Positions 1-8,500 of a stretch of DNA of 64,000 nucleotides are shown here, piece by piece. Source of the DNA: Undibacter mobilis (GTDB taxonomy: Bacteria > Pseudomonadota > Alphaproteobacteria > Rhizobiales > Xanthobacteraceae); assembly GCF_003367195.1 (NCBI RefSeq), contig NZ_QRGO01000001.1, forward strand, positions 2,714,501 to 2,778,500, written 5' to 3'. Numbering within the stretch: the first letter of the stretch is position 1; each line of letters starts with the position of its first letter. The notes under the pieces were generated by a model, which had not been told where the DNA came from, searched no databases, and saw only the letters and a program-made list of their open reading frames with translations. The translations under genes were made by a program, and so were the position numbers.

Positions 1-88
1 CCGGAAACCCCGATTGTTCATCGGGATCAACGTGCTAGGACGGCGACCCGCCCGCAAATGCAGGTTCGTCGGGGGATGTGAACTTTGG

Positions 89-173
89 GGGCGAGTGTCC
101 CGAGCGGCAAAGGGGGCGGACTGTAAATCCGCTGGCTATGCCTTCGTAGGTTCGAGTCCTACCTCGCCCACCA
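89..173 (+). tRNA. tRNA-Tyr (anticodon GTA)
   Basis: The acceptor strand GGGCGAG at 89-95 pairs with CTCGCCC at 163-169, followed by A170 and an encoded CCA. The anticodon loop reads CTGTAAA, giving GTA. The TTCGAGT T-loop and a long variable arm fit a class II tRNA-Tyr of 85 nt. In many proteobacteria this tRNA sits in a cluster with tRNA-Gly, tRNA-Trp or tuf ahead of secE. Here it is separated from them by about 14 kb of nitrate respiration genes. Confidence 0.96.
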
Positions 174-215
174 TCCTTTCGATGCCTCACTCGAATTGTG
201 CCGATTTCCCGGCCG

Positions 216-914
216 CTAGGGCGCGTTGAACGCCGCCATGGCGTGCTGGCGCATGCCGCTCACCGGTTCGACCGGCTGGCGGGCGCGATCGTCGATGCTG
301 GGCAGTTCATCGCGCTCCTTGATCGACGACAGATGCGGGCCGAGATCGCGCAGCAGGCCGTCGGTGACGCCGTAGAGCCAGCCATGGAGATGCAGCGGCT
401 GGCCACGCAGCCAGGCTTTCTCGACGGTCGGGATCGCAGCGATGCGGCGCACCTGCATTTCGACATTGAGTTCGCACATGCGATCGATGCGTGCGGCCGG
501 ATCGGGAATGGCGTCGAACAGCTTGCGGTGCTTGCGGTACAGCATCGTGATCGGCTGCAGCCAGTGATCGACCAGCGCCGTGCGCTCGTCACCGAGCGCG
601 CGCTGGATGCCGCCACAGCCGTAATGACCGCAGACGATGACATGCTCGATGTGCAGCACGTCGATGGCGTATTCGAGCACGGCCAGCAGGTTCATGTCGC
701 TGGTGTGCACCATGTTGGCGATGTTGCGCTGGACGAAGACCTCGCCGGGGTCGAGCCCGAGCACGTCATTGGCGGTCACGCGGCTATCCGAGCAGCCGAT
801 CCACAACAGTTTCGGATTCTGGATGCCGGCCATGCGGATGAAATAGCCGGGGTCGTCGCGGGTCTTGGCCTGCGCCCAGGCGACATTGCGATCGAACAGG
901 TGATCGAGGCACAT
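216..914 (-). CDS. beta-class carbonic anhydrase
   Basis: This 232-residue protein interconverts CO2 and bicarbonate in the cytoplasm. The zinc-site signature of the beta class is complete: Cys41-Ser-Asp43-Ser-Arg45, then His97 and Cys100 in a CGHYGCGG segment. Asp43/Arg45 form the usual active-site dyad. Length is typical. It starts 21 bases after the stop of the DUF2478-like gene on the same strand, so it may be the last cistron of the nar transcript, although no strong Shine-Dalgarno sequence precedes its ATG. Carbonic anhydrases are not a usual nar operon member. Whether it is co-transcribed or has its own promoter cannot be decided from sequence. Confidence 0.93.
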   Translation of the reverse strand: MCLDHLFDRNVAWAQAKTRDDPGYFIRMAGIQNPKLLWIGCSDSRVTANDVLGLDPGEVFVQRNIANMVHTSDMNLLAVLEYAIDVLHIEHVIVCGHYGCGGIQRALGDERTALVDHWLQPITMLYRKHRKLFDAIPDPAARIDRMCELNVEMQVRRIAAIPTVEKAWLRGQPLHLHGWLYGVTDGLLRDLGPHLSSIKERDELPSIDDRARQPVEPVSGMRQHAMAAFNAP

Positions 915-935
915 GGGAAACCAAAGCCGTCCGGA

Positions 936-1496
936 TCAGGGCCGCAGATTGTCGCTCGCGGCGTGTTCGTTGTTGCGCAGGTCTGTGGCGAAACCTCTGG
1001 CCGCCAGCCAGCGCAGGATGTTCGGCGCGGACACATCACACTCGTCCGCCAGACCGCCGGCGAAATGGCGCCATTGGTCGAGATTGCGATAGGGCACGCC
1101 GACGATGAGCGGGACCTCGAGCGCGACCGCGCGGGCAAGCGCATCGCGCAGGCCGCCGCCTTCGGCTTCTATCTTGCCGAACTTGTTGAGCACGACGAGA
1201 TCGATTTCTTCCTTGAGAGCTTCGTCGAACAGACCGGCCGCCTCGATCAGGCGCGTGTGATCGAGCCGGCAGCCTTTGGCGGCGGGGCCGCGATCTTCTG
1301 ACAGTTGGAAGACGGTGCGCGAATAGAGTTCTTCCACCGCCATGTCGCACTTCGTCCGATCGCGCACGAATGTGTTGAGCTGCACCAGCCCGGCCACGCT
1401 CAGGCCGTCGTCACGCAGCCGGTAGGCGATATCCGCGAGCAATCGGTCGGCGGCGAGCCCATCGGAATACAGCACCGCAAGGATATTGGATGACAT
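936..1496 (-). CDS. DUF2478-like protein (degenerate P-loop NTPase-like)
   Basis: A 186-residue protein resembling the DUF2478 family. It has an N-terminal beta strand and turn (ILAVLYSDG) where a P-loop would sit but no GxxxxGK[ST]. A strand DLVVLNKFGK at about 99-108 is followed by ExEGGGLR-type residues to 117, the family's most recognisable segment. The ATG at 1496 directly follows the TAA of the upstream 98-residue gene (TAAA-ATG), suggesting translational coupling. An in-frame ATG at 1508 would overlap that gene and is less likely. No catalytic role is established. My recollection that such proteins accompany molybdenum-related genes would fit the nar context, but that is inference. Confidence 0.7.
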   Translation of the reverse strand: MSSNILAVLYSDGLAADRLLADIAYRLRDDGLSVAGLVQLNTFVRDRTKCDMAVEELYSRTVFQLSEDRGPAAKGCRLDHTRLIEAAGLFDEALKEEIDLVVLNKFGKIEAEGGGLRDALARAVALEVPLIVGVPYRNLDQWRHFAGGLADECDVSAPNILRWLAARGFATDLRNNEHAASDNLRP

Positions 1497-1497
1497 T

Positions 1498-1794
1498 TTA
1501 ACGACCATGGATTTCACATGCGGGCTGAATTGCGCTGGCGAAGGCGCGCTTGATGAAGATTGCCGCCGGATCGGCCGATTTGCCGATCTGGCCGAGCAGC
1601 GTGACCCATTCTTCTTCCGACGCCCGGGCGGCATAGGAGCGCACCGCGTCCTGGCTGAAGGTCGCCAGATCGAGCCCTTCGCCGTCGGCACGCTCGCTCA
1701 TCGTTTGCAGCAAAGTGAGATCGCCGAGGCCGACGATGAGTTCGGTCGCGGCGGCGTCGTCGGTGAGGCGGCGGATCATGTCACCCAGCAGCAT
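1498..1794 (-). CDS. conserved-looking small protein of the nar operon, function unknown
   Basis: A 98-residue, largely alpha-helical, acidic cytoplasmic protein without signal peptide or membrane segment; I do not recognise the family. It starts 12 bases after the isomerase stop, with a good GGGAGG ribosome site 7 bases before the ATG. It ends immediately before the DUF2478-like ATG. The tight packing and strong ribosome site support a real gene. Residues such as LIVGLGDLTLLQ and EEWVTLLGQIGKSADPAAIF look like a compact helical bundle. It has no cysteines, so a metal or Fe-S role looks unlikely. Position suggests an accessory role in nitrate reductase maturation or regulation. Confidence 0.7.
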   Translation of the reverse strand: MLLGDMIRRLTDDAAATELIVGLGDLTLLQTMSERADGEGLDLATFSQDAVRSYAARASEEEWVTLLGQIGKSADPAAIFIKRAFASAIQPACEIHGR

Positions 1795-1806
1795 GGCTTT
1801 GCCTCC

Positions 1807-2646
1807 CTAGTTAACCCGATGCTCGGCGGCGCCGGCCAACTCGATGCCGTCGATCTCGGCCGCCGACACCAGCCGCGCCACATATTGCGCCTGCGCGCGG
1901 TGCATCACGCTGTCGCGCAGATAGTTGGCGATCTGTTCGGCGACGGCCTCGTAGGGCACCGTCCGGCCCTCGACCTTGCGGTCGAGCCGGATGATGTGAA
2001 AGCCGAAGCGGCTTGCGATCGGCTCCGACGAAACCTCGCCCGGAGTCATTGCCAGCATCGCGCGCTCGAATTCCGGCGTCGTCTGGCCTTGCGTAAGTTG
2101 GCCAAGATTGCCGCCATGTTCTGCGGAGGGGCAGCGCGAATAGGCGCGGGCCAGCGAGGCAAAACACCCCGGATCGTCCTGCAGCGTTGCCAGCACGCCC
2201 TCGGCGTCGGCGCGGGCCTGCGCGCGGGCTTCCGTATCGTCCACCGGCGCCGCGAACAAGATGTGCGAGGCCTCATAAATGTCCGGCGAACGGAAGCGGG
2301 TCTTGTTGTTGTCGTAGTAGCGCCGGCAGGTTTCGTCGTCCGGTTCCGGCACCAGCACCTCGCGCTCGACGACGCCGCGCATCAGCGCCTCGTCCTCGGT
2401 CTCGCGGCGGCCGTCTTGCGTGAGCGGCTCCGCCGTCAGGCCAAGCGCCTTCGCGCGCTGCAGCAGCAGCTCGCGCACGACCAGCGCGCGCGCCGCCCCA
2501 AGCCATGCGACGAAGGGCTTGTCGGCCGGATGGTTCTGCATTTCGCGCACGATCTCGTCGCGCGGAATGGTGATGCCGTTGACGCTGACCTTGACCGGCT
2601 TTGCAGCAGGGGACGACGGAAAGCGAACTTCGATGGAAACAGCCAT
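1807..2646 (-). CDS. PpiC/NifM-type (parvulin) peptidyl-prolyl isomerase of the nar operon
   Basis: A 279-residue protein with an N-terminal helical chaperone-like part (about 20-120) and a parvulin domain (about 125-235). The domain shows ASHILF, the GGNLGQL loop and FGFHIIRLD. It has no signal peptide, so it should act in the cytoplasm, where NarGH is assembled. The ATG at 2646 has GGCGGAG about 8 bases upstream. A GTG at 2655 overlapping the narI stop is possible but would have no spacing. In Pseudomonas aeruginosa a PpiC-type isomerase also follows narI, so this is a recognised companion. A plausible job is folding or stabilising NarG, NarH or NarJ. Confidence 0.9.
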   Translation of the reverse strand: MAVSIEVRFPSSPAAKPVKVSVNGITIPRDEIVREMQNHPADKPFVAWLGAARALVVRELLLQRAKALGLTAEPLTQDGRRETEDEALMRGVVEREVLVPEPDDETCRRYYDNNKTRFRSPDIYEASHILFAAPVDDTEARAQARADAEGVLATLQDDPGCFASLARAYSRCPSAEHGGNLGQLTQGQTTPEFERAMLAMTPGEVSSEPIASRFGFHIIRLDRKVEGRTVPYEAVAEQIANYLRDSVMHRAQAQYVARLVSAAEIDGIELAGAAEHRVN

Positions 2647-2651
2647 GATGC

Positions 2652-3356
2652 TCACTCCGCCGGGATCATCGGACGCCGCGTGCGCACCACCTGATAGCCG
2701 CGACGGCCGAGATACCAGACCGGCGCGCTCCAGATGTGGACGAGGCGGGTGAACGGGAACAACAGAAAGATGGTCATGCCGAGGAACAGGTGCGCCTTGA
2801 AGATCGGATGCACGTCGGCGATGGCCGCCGAGACGCCCGGCTGCAAGGTGAGAATGCCCTGCGCCCAGGTCATGAACTTCACCATCTCGTGGCCGTCGAG
2901 ATGGCCGAGCGAGACGAAGATGGTGCTCAGCCCGAGGATGAGCTGCACATAGAGAATGAGCAGGATGGCGATGTCGCCGAATGACGAGGTGGTGCGGATG
3001 CGCGGGTCGAACAGGCGGCGGTGAATGAGCAGCGTCATGCCGACGAAGCAGGCAATGCCGGCAACGCCGCCGATGACGATCGCCAGCCACTGCTTGAAGG
3101 TGTGCGAGATGCCGAGCGTGTCGAACACCCAGATCGGCGTCAGCAAGCCGACGAAGTGGCCGGCAAAGATCAGGAGGATACCGACATGGAACAGGTTCGA
3201 GCCCCAGGTCAGTTGCCGGCGGCGTAGCAACTGGCTCGAGCCCGAGCGCCAAGTGTATTGCTCGCGATCGAAGCGGACGAGACTGCCAAGCAGGAATACG
3301 GTGAGGCAAAGGTAGGGGTACCAGCCGAAGACGATGTAATTGATCATGTCGCGCAT
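2652..3356 (-). CDS. narI: respiratory nitrate reductase gamma subunit (diheme cytochrome b)
   Basis: This 234-residue integral membrane protein oxidises quinol and passes electrons through two b hemes to NarH. About five hydrophobic helices are visible, starting near 5-25 and 55-75. Histidines 57, 67, 189 and 207 occupy the places of the four heme ligands of E. coli NarI (56, 66, 187, 205). The C-terminus is basic and cytoplasmic, as expected. It lies 10 bases after narJ, and its TGA is a few bases from the isomerase start. A GAGG element precedes the ATG. Confidence 0.97.
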   Translation of the reverse strand: MRDMINYIVFGWYPYLCLTVFLLGSLVRFDREQYTWRSGSSQLLRRRQLTWGSNLFHVGILLIFAGHFVGLLTPIWVFDTLGISHTFKQWLAIVIGGVAGIACFVGMTLLIHRRLFDPRIRTTSSFGDIAILLILYVQLILGLSTIFVSLGHLDGHEMVKFMTWAQGILTLQPGVSAAIADVHPIFKAHLFLGMTIFLLFPFTRLVHIWSAPVWYLGRRGYQVVRTRRPMIPAE

Positions 3357-3366
3357 GGTGTGGTCC

Positions 3367-4074
3367 TCACGAACGCGGGCGCTGAGGCATGTCGGGCGCG
3401 GGCCGCATGGAGCCGCGCACCCGGGCGATGAGATTGTCCTTGCAGCCGTCGCCGGAGCCGGGACCGAAATTCACCGGCTCGTCCTCCCAGGCGGCGTCGA
3501 GCGCGGCCAGGTCGTTGGGGTCGGGGTCCGGTAGCTGGAGCAGGGCGGACACTTCTTCTTCTGTCGGCTTGGCAGCGGCGATCGCCACCAGCGCCCGGAA
3601 CACGGCCTCATAGGCCGAGCGCCGCTTGCGCAACCGCTCGGCGATGGCGGCGAAGATATGCGCCGGCTGACCGAGACTTTCGGCCGCTTCAACGGCGGGC
3701 CGTGTCGCCACATATTCCAGGAACAACGGCAGGAAGTCCGGCAGTTCGGACACATCCATAAAGAGACCAGCGTCTTCGTATTGCGATTTGAGGTCAATCA
3801 TGGCCTGGCCGCGGTCGCGGCTTTCGCCGTGGACGTGCTCGAACAGGTGCAGCGACAGCGATCGCGTGCGATCGAACAGCAGCACGTAGCGCTCCTGCAG
3901 GTCGTAAAGATCGCCGGTCGCCATTTCATTGAGCAGGCGGTGCAACTGATCGCGGGCGGAGGCGGGGAGGCGCTTGTCCTTGTCCAGTATCTCGCTGATC
4001 TCGCCCGCGGCCTGCACCAGGTCGGCAGTGGGATAGGTCAGCAGCGCCGAGAGCGCTTTCAGAGTGCGGCCCAT
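3367..4074 (-). CDS. narJ: nitrate reductase molybdenum cofactor assembly chaperone
   Basis: A 235-residue, all-helical TorD/NarJ-family chaperone. It binds apo-NarG and holds it until the molybdenum cofactor is inserted and NarGH docks on NarI. Family traits visible are the N-terminal LKALSALLTYPTADL helix, the region around residue 90 with SLHLFEHVHGESRDRG (a hallmark of NarJ), and the DFLPLFLEY helix. Its ATG overlaps the narH TGA by one base (TGATG), which indicates coupled translation. It is not part of the final enzyme. Confidence 0.96.
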   Translation of the reverse strand: MGRTLKALSALLTYPTADLVQAAGEISEILDKDKRLPASARDQLHRLLNEMATGDLYDLQERYVLLFDRTRSLSLHLFEHVHGESRDRGQAMIDLKSQYEDAGLFMDVSELPDFLPLFLEYVATRPAVEAAESLGQPAHIFAAIAERLRKRRSAYEAVFRALVAIAAAKPTEEEVSALLQLPDPDPNDLAALDAAWEDEPVNFGPGSGDGCKDNLIARVRGSMRPAPDMPQRPRS

Positions 4075-5594
4075 CAGACCATCTCCATCGGGTTCTTGGC
4101 GCGCTTCGGCGAGCCGAACAGGTTGGCGCTGGTTTCGCCGCCCGAGCAGCCGTTGCCGAACGAGAAGCCGCAGGAGCCGCGCATGTCGTAGGCGTCTTCG
4201 TTGATCTCGCGGTGCGCGGTCGGGATGACGAAGCGATCCTCGTAATTGGCGATCGCCATGATGTGGTACATGTCATCGATCTGCTGGCCGGTAAGGCCGA
4301 CGCGCTTGGCGATGGCCTCGTCGATGACGCCGTCGATGGTTTTGGCCCGCATATAGGCGCGCATCGCCAGCATCCGTTCGAGCCCGAGCGCCACTGGCTC
4401 TTCCTTGCCGGCGGTCAGTAGGTTGGCGAGATACTGCAGCGGAATGCGCAAGGAACGCACGTCCGGCATGTCGCCGTCATGGCCGATCTTGCCGGCGGCG
4501 GCGGCCGATTGAATCGGCGACAGCGGCGGCACGTACCAGACCATCGGCAGTGTGCGATATTCGGGATGCAGCGGGAAGGCGACCTTCCACTCCATCGCCA
4601 TCTTGTAGACCGGCGAGCGGCGCGCGCCCTCCAGCCAGTTCTCGGAAATGCCGTCGCGGCGGGCCTGCTCGATCACCGCAGGATCGTGCGGGTTGAGGAA
4701 AATGCTGAGCTGAGCTTCATAGAGGTCCTGCTCGTTGGGCACGCTGGCGGCTTCCTCGATACGATCCGCGTCGTAAAGCACGACGCCGAGATAGCGGATG
4801 CGGCCGACGCAGGTTTCCGAGCACACCGTCGGCTGGCCGGCCTCGATGCGCGGATAGCAGAAGATGCACTTCTCGGATTTGCCGCTCGACCAGTTGTAAT
4901 AGATCTTCTTGTAGGGGCAGCCGGACACGCACATGCGCCAGCCGCGGCATTTGTCCTGATCGATCAGGACGATGCCATCCTCTTCGCGCTTGTAGATGGC
5001 GCCCGAGGGGCAGGCGGCGGCGCAGGTCGGGTTGAGGCAGTGTTCGCACAGCCGGGGCAGATACATCATGAAGGTGTTTTCGAACTGGCCGTAGATGTCC
5101 TTCTGCACGCCTTCGAAATTCACATCCTTCGAACGTTTGGCAAATTCGGTGCCGAGGATTTCCTCCCAGTTCGGGCCCCACTCGATCTTCTCCATCCGCT
5201 CGCCGGTGATCAGCGAGCGTGGTCGCGCGGTCGGCGAAGCCTTGAGCTCCGGCGCGTTCTGCAGGTGCTCGTAGTCGAAGGTGAAGGGCTCGTAGTAGTC
5301 GTCGATCTCGGGCAGGTCGGGATTGGCGAAGATGTTGGCGAGCACGCGCCACTTGCCGCCGATGCGCGGCTCGATCTTCCCGTTCTTCTTGCGCCGCCAG
5401 CCGCCGTTCCAGCGCTTCTGGTTCTCCCACTCCTTGGGATAGCCGATGCCGGGCTTGGTCTCGACGTTGTTGAACCAAGCGTATTCCATGCCTTCGCGGT
5501 TGGTCCAGACGTTCTTGCACGTCACGGAGCAGGTGTGGCACCCGATGCACTTGTCGAGGTTCAGCACCATCGCGATTTGCGCGCGAATCTTCAT
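4074..5594 (-). CDS. narH: respiratory nitrate reductase beta subunit (Fe-S electron transfer)
   Basis: A 506-residue peripheral membrane subunit that carries electrons from NarI hemes to NarG. Four cysteine groups are present: C16-C19-C22-C26; CEHCLNPTCAAACP; CRGWRMCVSGCP, in which Trp replaces the second cysteine, giving the [3Fe-4S] site typical of NarH; and CIFCYPRIEAGQPTVCSETC. Length matches the family. The start overlaps the narG stop by four bases (ATGA). The C-terminal GCSGGE-type tail is cysteine-containing. This is a standard membrane-bound Nar, facing the cytoplasm because NarG lacks a Tat signal. Confidence 0.98.
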   Translation of the reverse strand: MKIRAQIAMVLNLDKCIGCHTCSVTCKNVWTNREGMEYAWFNNVETKPGIGYPKEWENQKRWNGGWRRKKNGKIEPRIGGKWRVLANIFANPDLPEIDDYYEPFTFDYEHLQNAPELKASPTARPRSLITGERMEKIEWGPNWEEILGTEFAKRSKDVNFEGVQKDIYGQFENTFMMYLPRLCEHCLNPTCAAACPSGAIYKREEDGIVLIDQDKCRGWRMCVSGCPYKKIYYNWSSGKSEKCIFCYPRIEAGQPTVCSETCVGRIRYLGVVLYDADRIEEAASVPNEQDLYEAQLSIFLNPHDPAVIEQARRDGISENWLEGARRSPVYKMAMEWKVAFPLHPEYRTLPMVWYVPPLSPIQSAAAAGKIGHDGDMPDVRSLRIPLQYLANLLTAGKEEPVALGLERMLAMRAYMRAKTIDGVIDEAIAKRVGLTGQQIDDMYHIMAIANYEDRFVIPTAHREINEDAYDMRGSCGFSFGNGCSGGETSANLFGSPKRAKNPMEMV

Positions 5595-8500
5595 TCTGCG
5601 GCCTCCAGTTTGGTCGATGTGGCGACGGTGAGCGGTTCCGGTTGATCGGCGGCCGGCTTGTCCAGCCAGTCGACCTTGACCATCTTGCGGATGATGACGA
5701 ACTCATCGCGGTTGGTGCCGATCGTGCCGTAGTAGTTGAAGCCGTAGGCCTGCTGGGCATACCCCCCGATCATGTGCGTCGGCTTGATGACGATGCGCGT
5801 GACCGAGTTATGGATGCCACCGCGCTGCCCGGTCACTTCCGAGCCGGGCACGTTCACGATCTTTTCCTGTGCGTGATACATCATGCACATGCCGTCCTTC
5901 ACGCGTTGCGAAACCACGGCGCGGGCGACCAAGGCGCCGTTGCTGTTGTAGGCCTCGATCCAGTCGTTGTCTGTTATGCCGGCTTTGCGAGCGTCGTTCT
6001 CGCTGATCCAGACAATGGGCCCGCCGCGCGACAGCGTCAGCATCATCAGGTTGTCGGTGTAGGTGGAGTGGATGCCCCACTTCTGATGCGGCGTGATGAA
6101 GTTGAGGACGATCTGCTTCTCGCCGTTCGGCTTTGAATCGATTACCGGCTTGACGGCCTTGAGATCGACCGGCGGGCGATAAACGCAGAGCGCCTCGCCG
6201 AAGGCCCGCATCCACAGATGATCCTGATAGAGCTGCTGGCGGCCGGAGAGGGTGCGCCACGGGATCAGTTCATGGACGTTGGTGTAGCCGGCGTTGTAGC
6301 AGACCTTCTCGGATTCCAGACCCGACCAGGTCGGCGCCGAGATGATCTTGCGCGGCTGCGCCACCACATCGCGGAAGCGGATCTTCTCGTCCTCTTTCGG
6401 AAGAGCAAGATGGGTATGATCGATGCCGGTGGTCTGCGACAGCGCGGCCCAGGCCTTGACCGCGACTTCGCCATTGGTCTCCGGCGCCAGTGACAGGATG
6501 ACTTCGGTGGCGTCGATGTCGGTGTCGATGCGGGCAAGGCCCTTGGTCGATCCCTCCTCGGTCACCTCGCCATTGAGGCGTTTGAGCAAGTCCACTTCGT
6601 GCTCGGTGTTCCAGGCTATGCCCTTCACGCCGTTGCCGATCTTCTGCATCAGCGGCCCGAGCGCGGTGAAGCGCTGGTAGATGTTGGGATAGTCGCGTTC
6701 GACCACCGTCACCGCCGGCATGGTCTTGCCGGGGATCGGGTCGATCTCACCCGTCTTCCAATCCTTGACGTCGAAAGGCTGGGCGATTTCGCCGGGGGAG
6801 TCGTGCTGGATCGGCGTGAGCACGACGTCTTTCTCGACGCCGAGCACTTCGGGCGCGACGCGCGAGAGGGCCTTGGCGATAGCCTTGTAGATCTCCCAAT
6901 CGCTTTTCGCCTCCCACACCGGGTCCACCGCCGAGGTGAGTGGGTGGATGAAGGGATGCATGTCGGAGGTGTTGAGGTCGTTCTTTTCGTACCAGGTGGC
7001 GGTCGGCAGCACGATGTCGGAGTAGACACAGGTCGTCGACATGCGGAAGTCGAGGGTGACCAGAAGGTCGAGCTTTCCCTTCGGCGCGTCGTCGTGCCAG
7101 GCGACGTCACGCGGCTTCTTGTGGCCCATTTCGCCGAGATCCTTGCCCTGCACGCCATGCGTGGTGCCGAGCAGGTGCTTGAGGAAATATTCGTGGCCCT
7201 TGCCGGACGAGCCGAGCAGGTTGGAGCGCCACACAAACATGTTGCGCGGCCAGTTGTCGGGATGGTCCGGGTCCTCGCAGGACATCTGCAACTCGCCGGA
7301 CTTCAGTGCTTTCGCCACATAGTCCTTGGGCTCGAGGCCGGCCGCTTTCGCCTTGGCGGCGATCTCCAGTGGGTTCTGCTTGAGCTGCGGCGCCGAGGGC
7401 AGCCAGCCCATACGTTCGGCGCGCACGTTGTAGTCGATCAGCGCGCCGTCCCAGGGACCGGCCGGCGCGGTCGGCGACAGGATTTCCTCGACGCCGACGG
7501 TCTCGTAACGCCACTGGTCGGTGTGCGCATAGAAAAACGATGTCGAGTTCATCTGGCGCGGCGGCCGGCCCCAATCGAGACCGAAGGCCAGCGGCAGCCA
7601 TCCGGATTGCGGCCGCAGTTTCTCCTGCCCGACATAATGCGACCAGCCGCCGCCCGATTGACCCACGCAGCCGCACATCACCAGCATGTTGATGACGCCG
7701 CGGTAGTTCATGTCGCAGTGATACCAGTGGTTCATCGCCGCGCCGATGATGATCATCGAGCGGCCATTGGTCTTCTCGGCATTGAGCGCGAATTCGCGCG
7801 CCGTGGTGATGATCTGGTCACGCGGCACGCCGGTGATCTTTTCCGCCCAGGCCGGCGTATAGGGCACGTTGGCGTCATAGGAGGTGGCGACGTGATCGCC
7901 GCCGAAGCCGCGGTCGAGACCATAATTGGCGACGAACAGGTCGTAGACGGTCGCGACCAGTTTCTCGCCGTCCTTCAGCGCCACCAATTTGGCCGGCACC
8001 TTACGCACCAGCACGCTCGGGTGATCGGTGCCGGCGAAATGATCGTGCTCGCGGTTGCCGAAGTAAGGGAAGGCGACCTCGGCCAGTTCGTCACGATCTT
8101 CGGCGAAGGTCAGCTGCAGTTTGGTCGCTTCGCCGTCGGACTTCTTCTCCTCGAGATTCCATTTGCCCTTCTCGCCCCAGCGGAAGCCGATCGAGCCACG
8201 CGGCGCGACGATGCTCTTGCTCGCCTCGTCGAAGGCGACCGTCTTCCAGTCCGGATTGTTGGTTTCGCCAAGGTCGCCCGTGAAGTCGGAGGCGCGCAGG
8301 AGCCGCCCAGGCACCAGTTTGCCGTCCTGCTTCACGAGCTCCACCAGCATCGGCATATCCGTGTACTGGCGGACATAGTCTTGGAAATACTTGGCCTGCC
8401 GGTCGAGATGGAATTCGCGCAGGATGACATGGCCCATGGCCATGGCGAGCGCGGCGTCGGTGCCTTGCTTCACCGAGATCCACATGTCGGCGAATTTTGA

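Noticed and set aside
1..88. Possible upstream gene end or promoter for tRNA-Tyr
   Set aside because: No convincing hexamers or coding signal in these 88 bases.
198..1301. Plus-strand open frame opposite the carbonic anhydrase and DUF2478-like genes
   Set aside because: Both minus-strand genes have family motifs; the plus frame has none.
2647..3309. N-terminal extension of the parvulin isomerase through narI to 500 residues
   Set aside because: The extension is an out-of-frame reading of narI; the ATG at 2646 with a ribosome site gives the family length.
6599..8500. Plus-strand open frame of 633 codons opposite narG
   Set aside because: Antisense shadow; His/Asp/Val-rich composition without motifs; narG is unambiguous.
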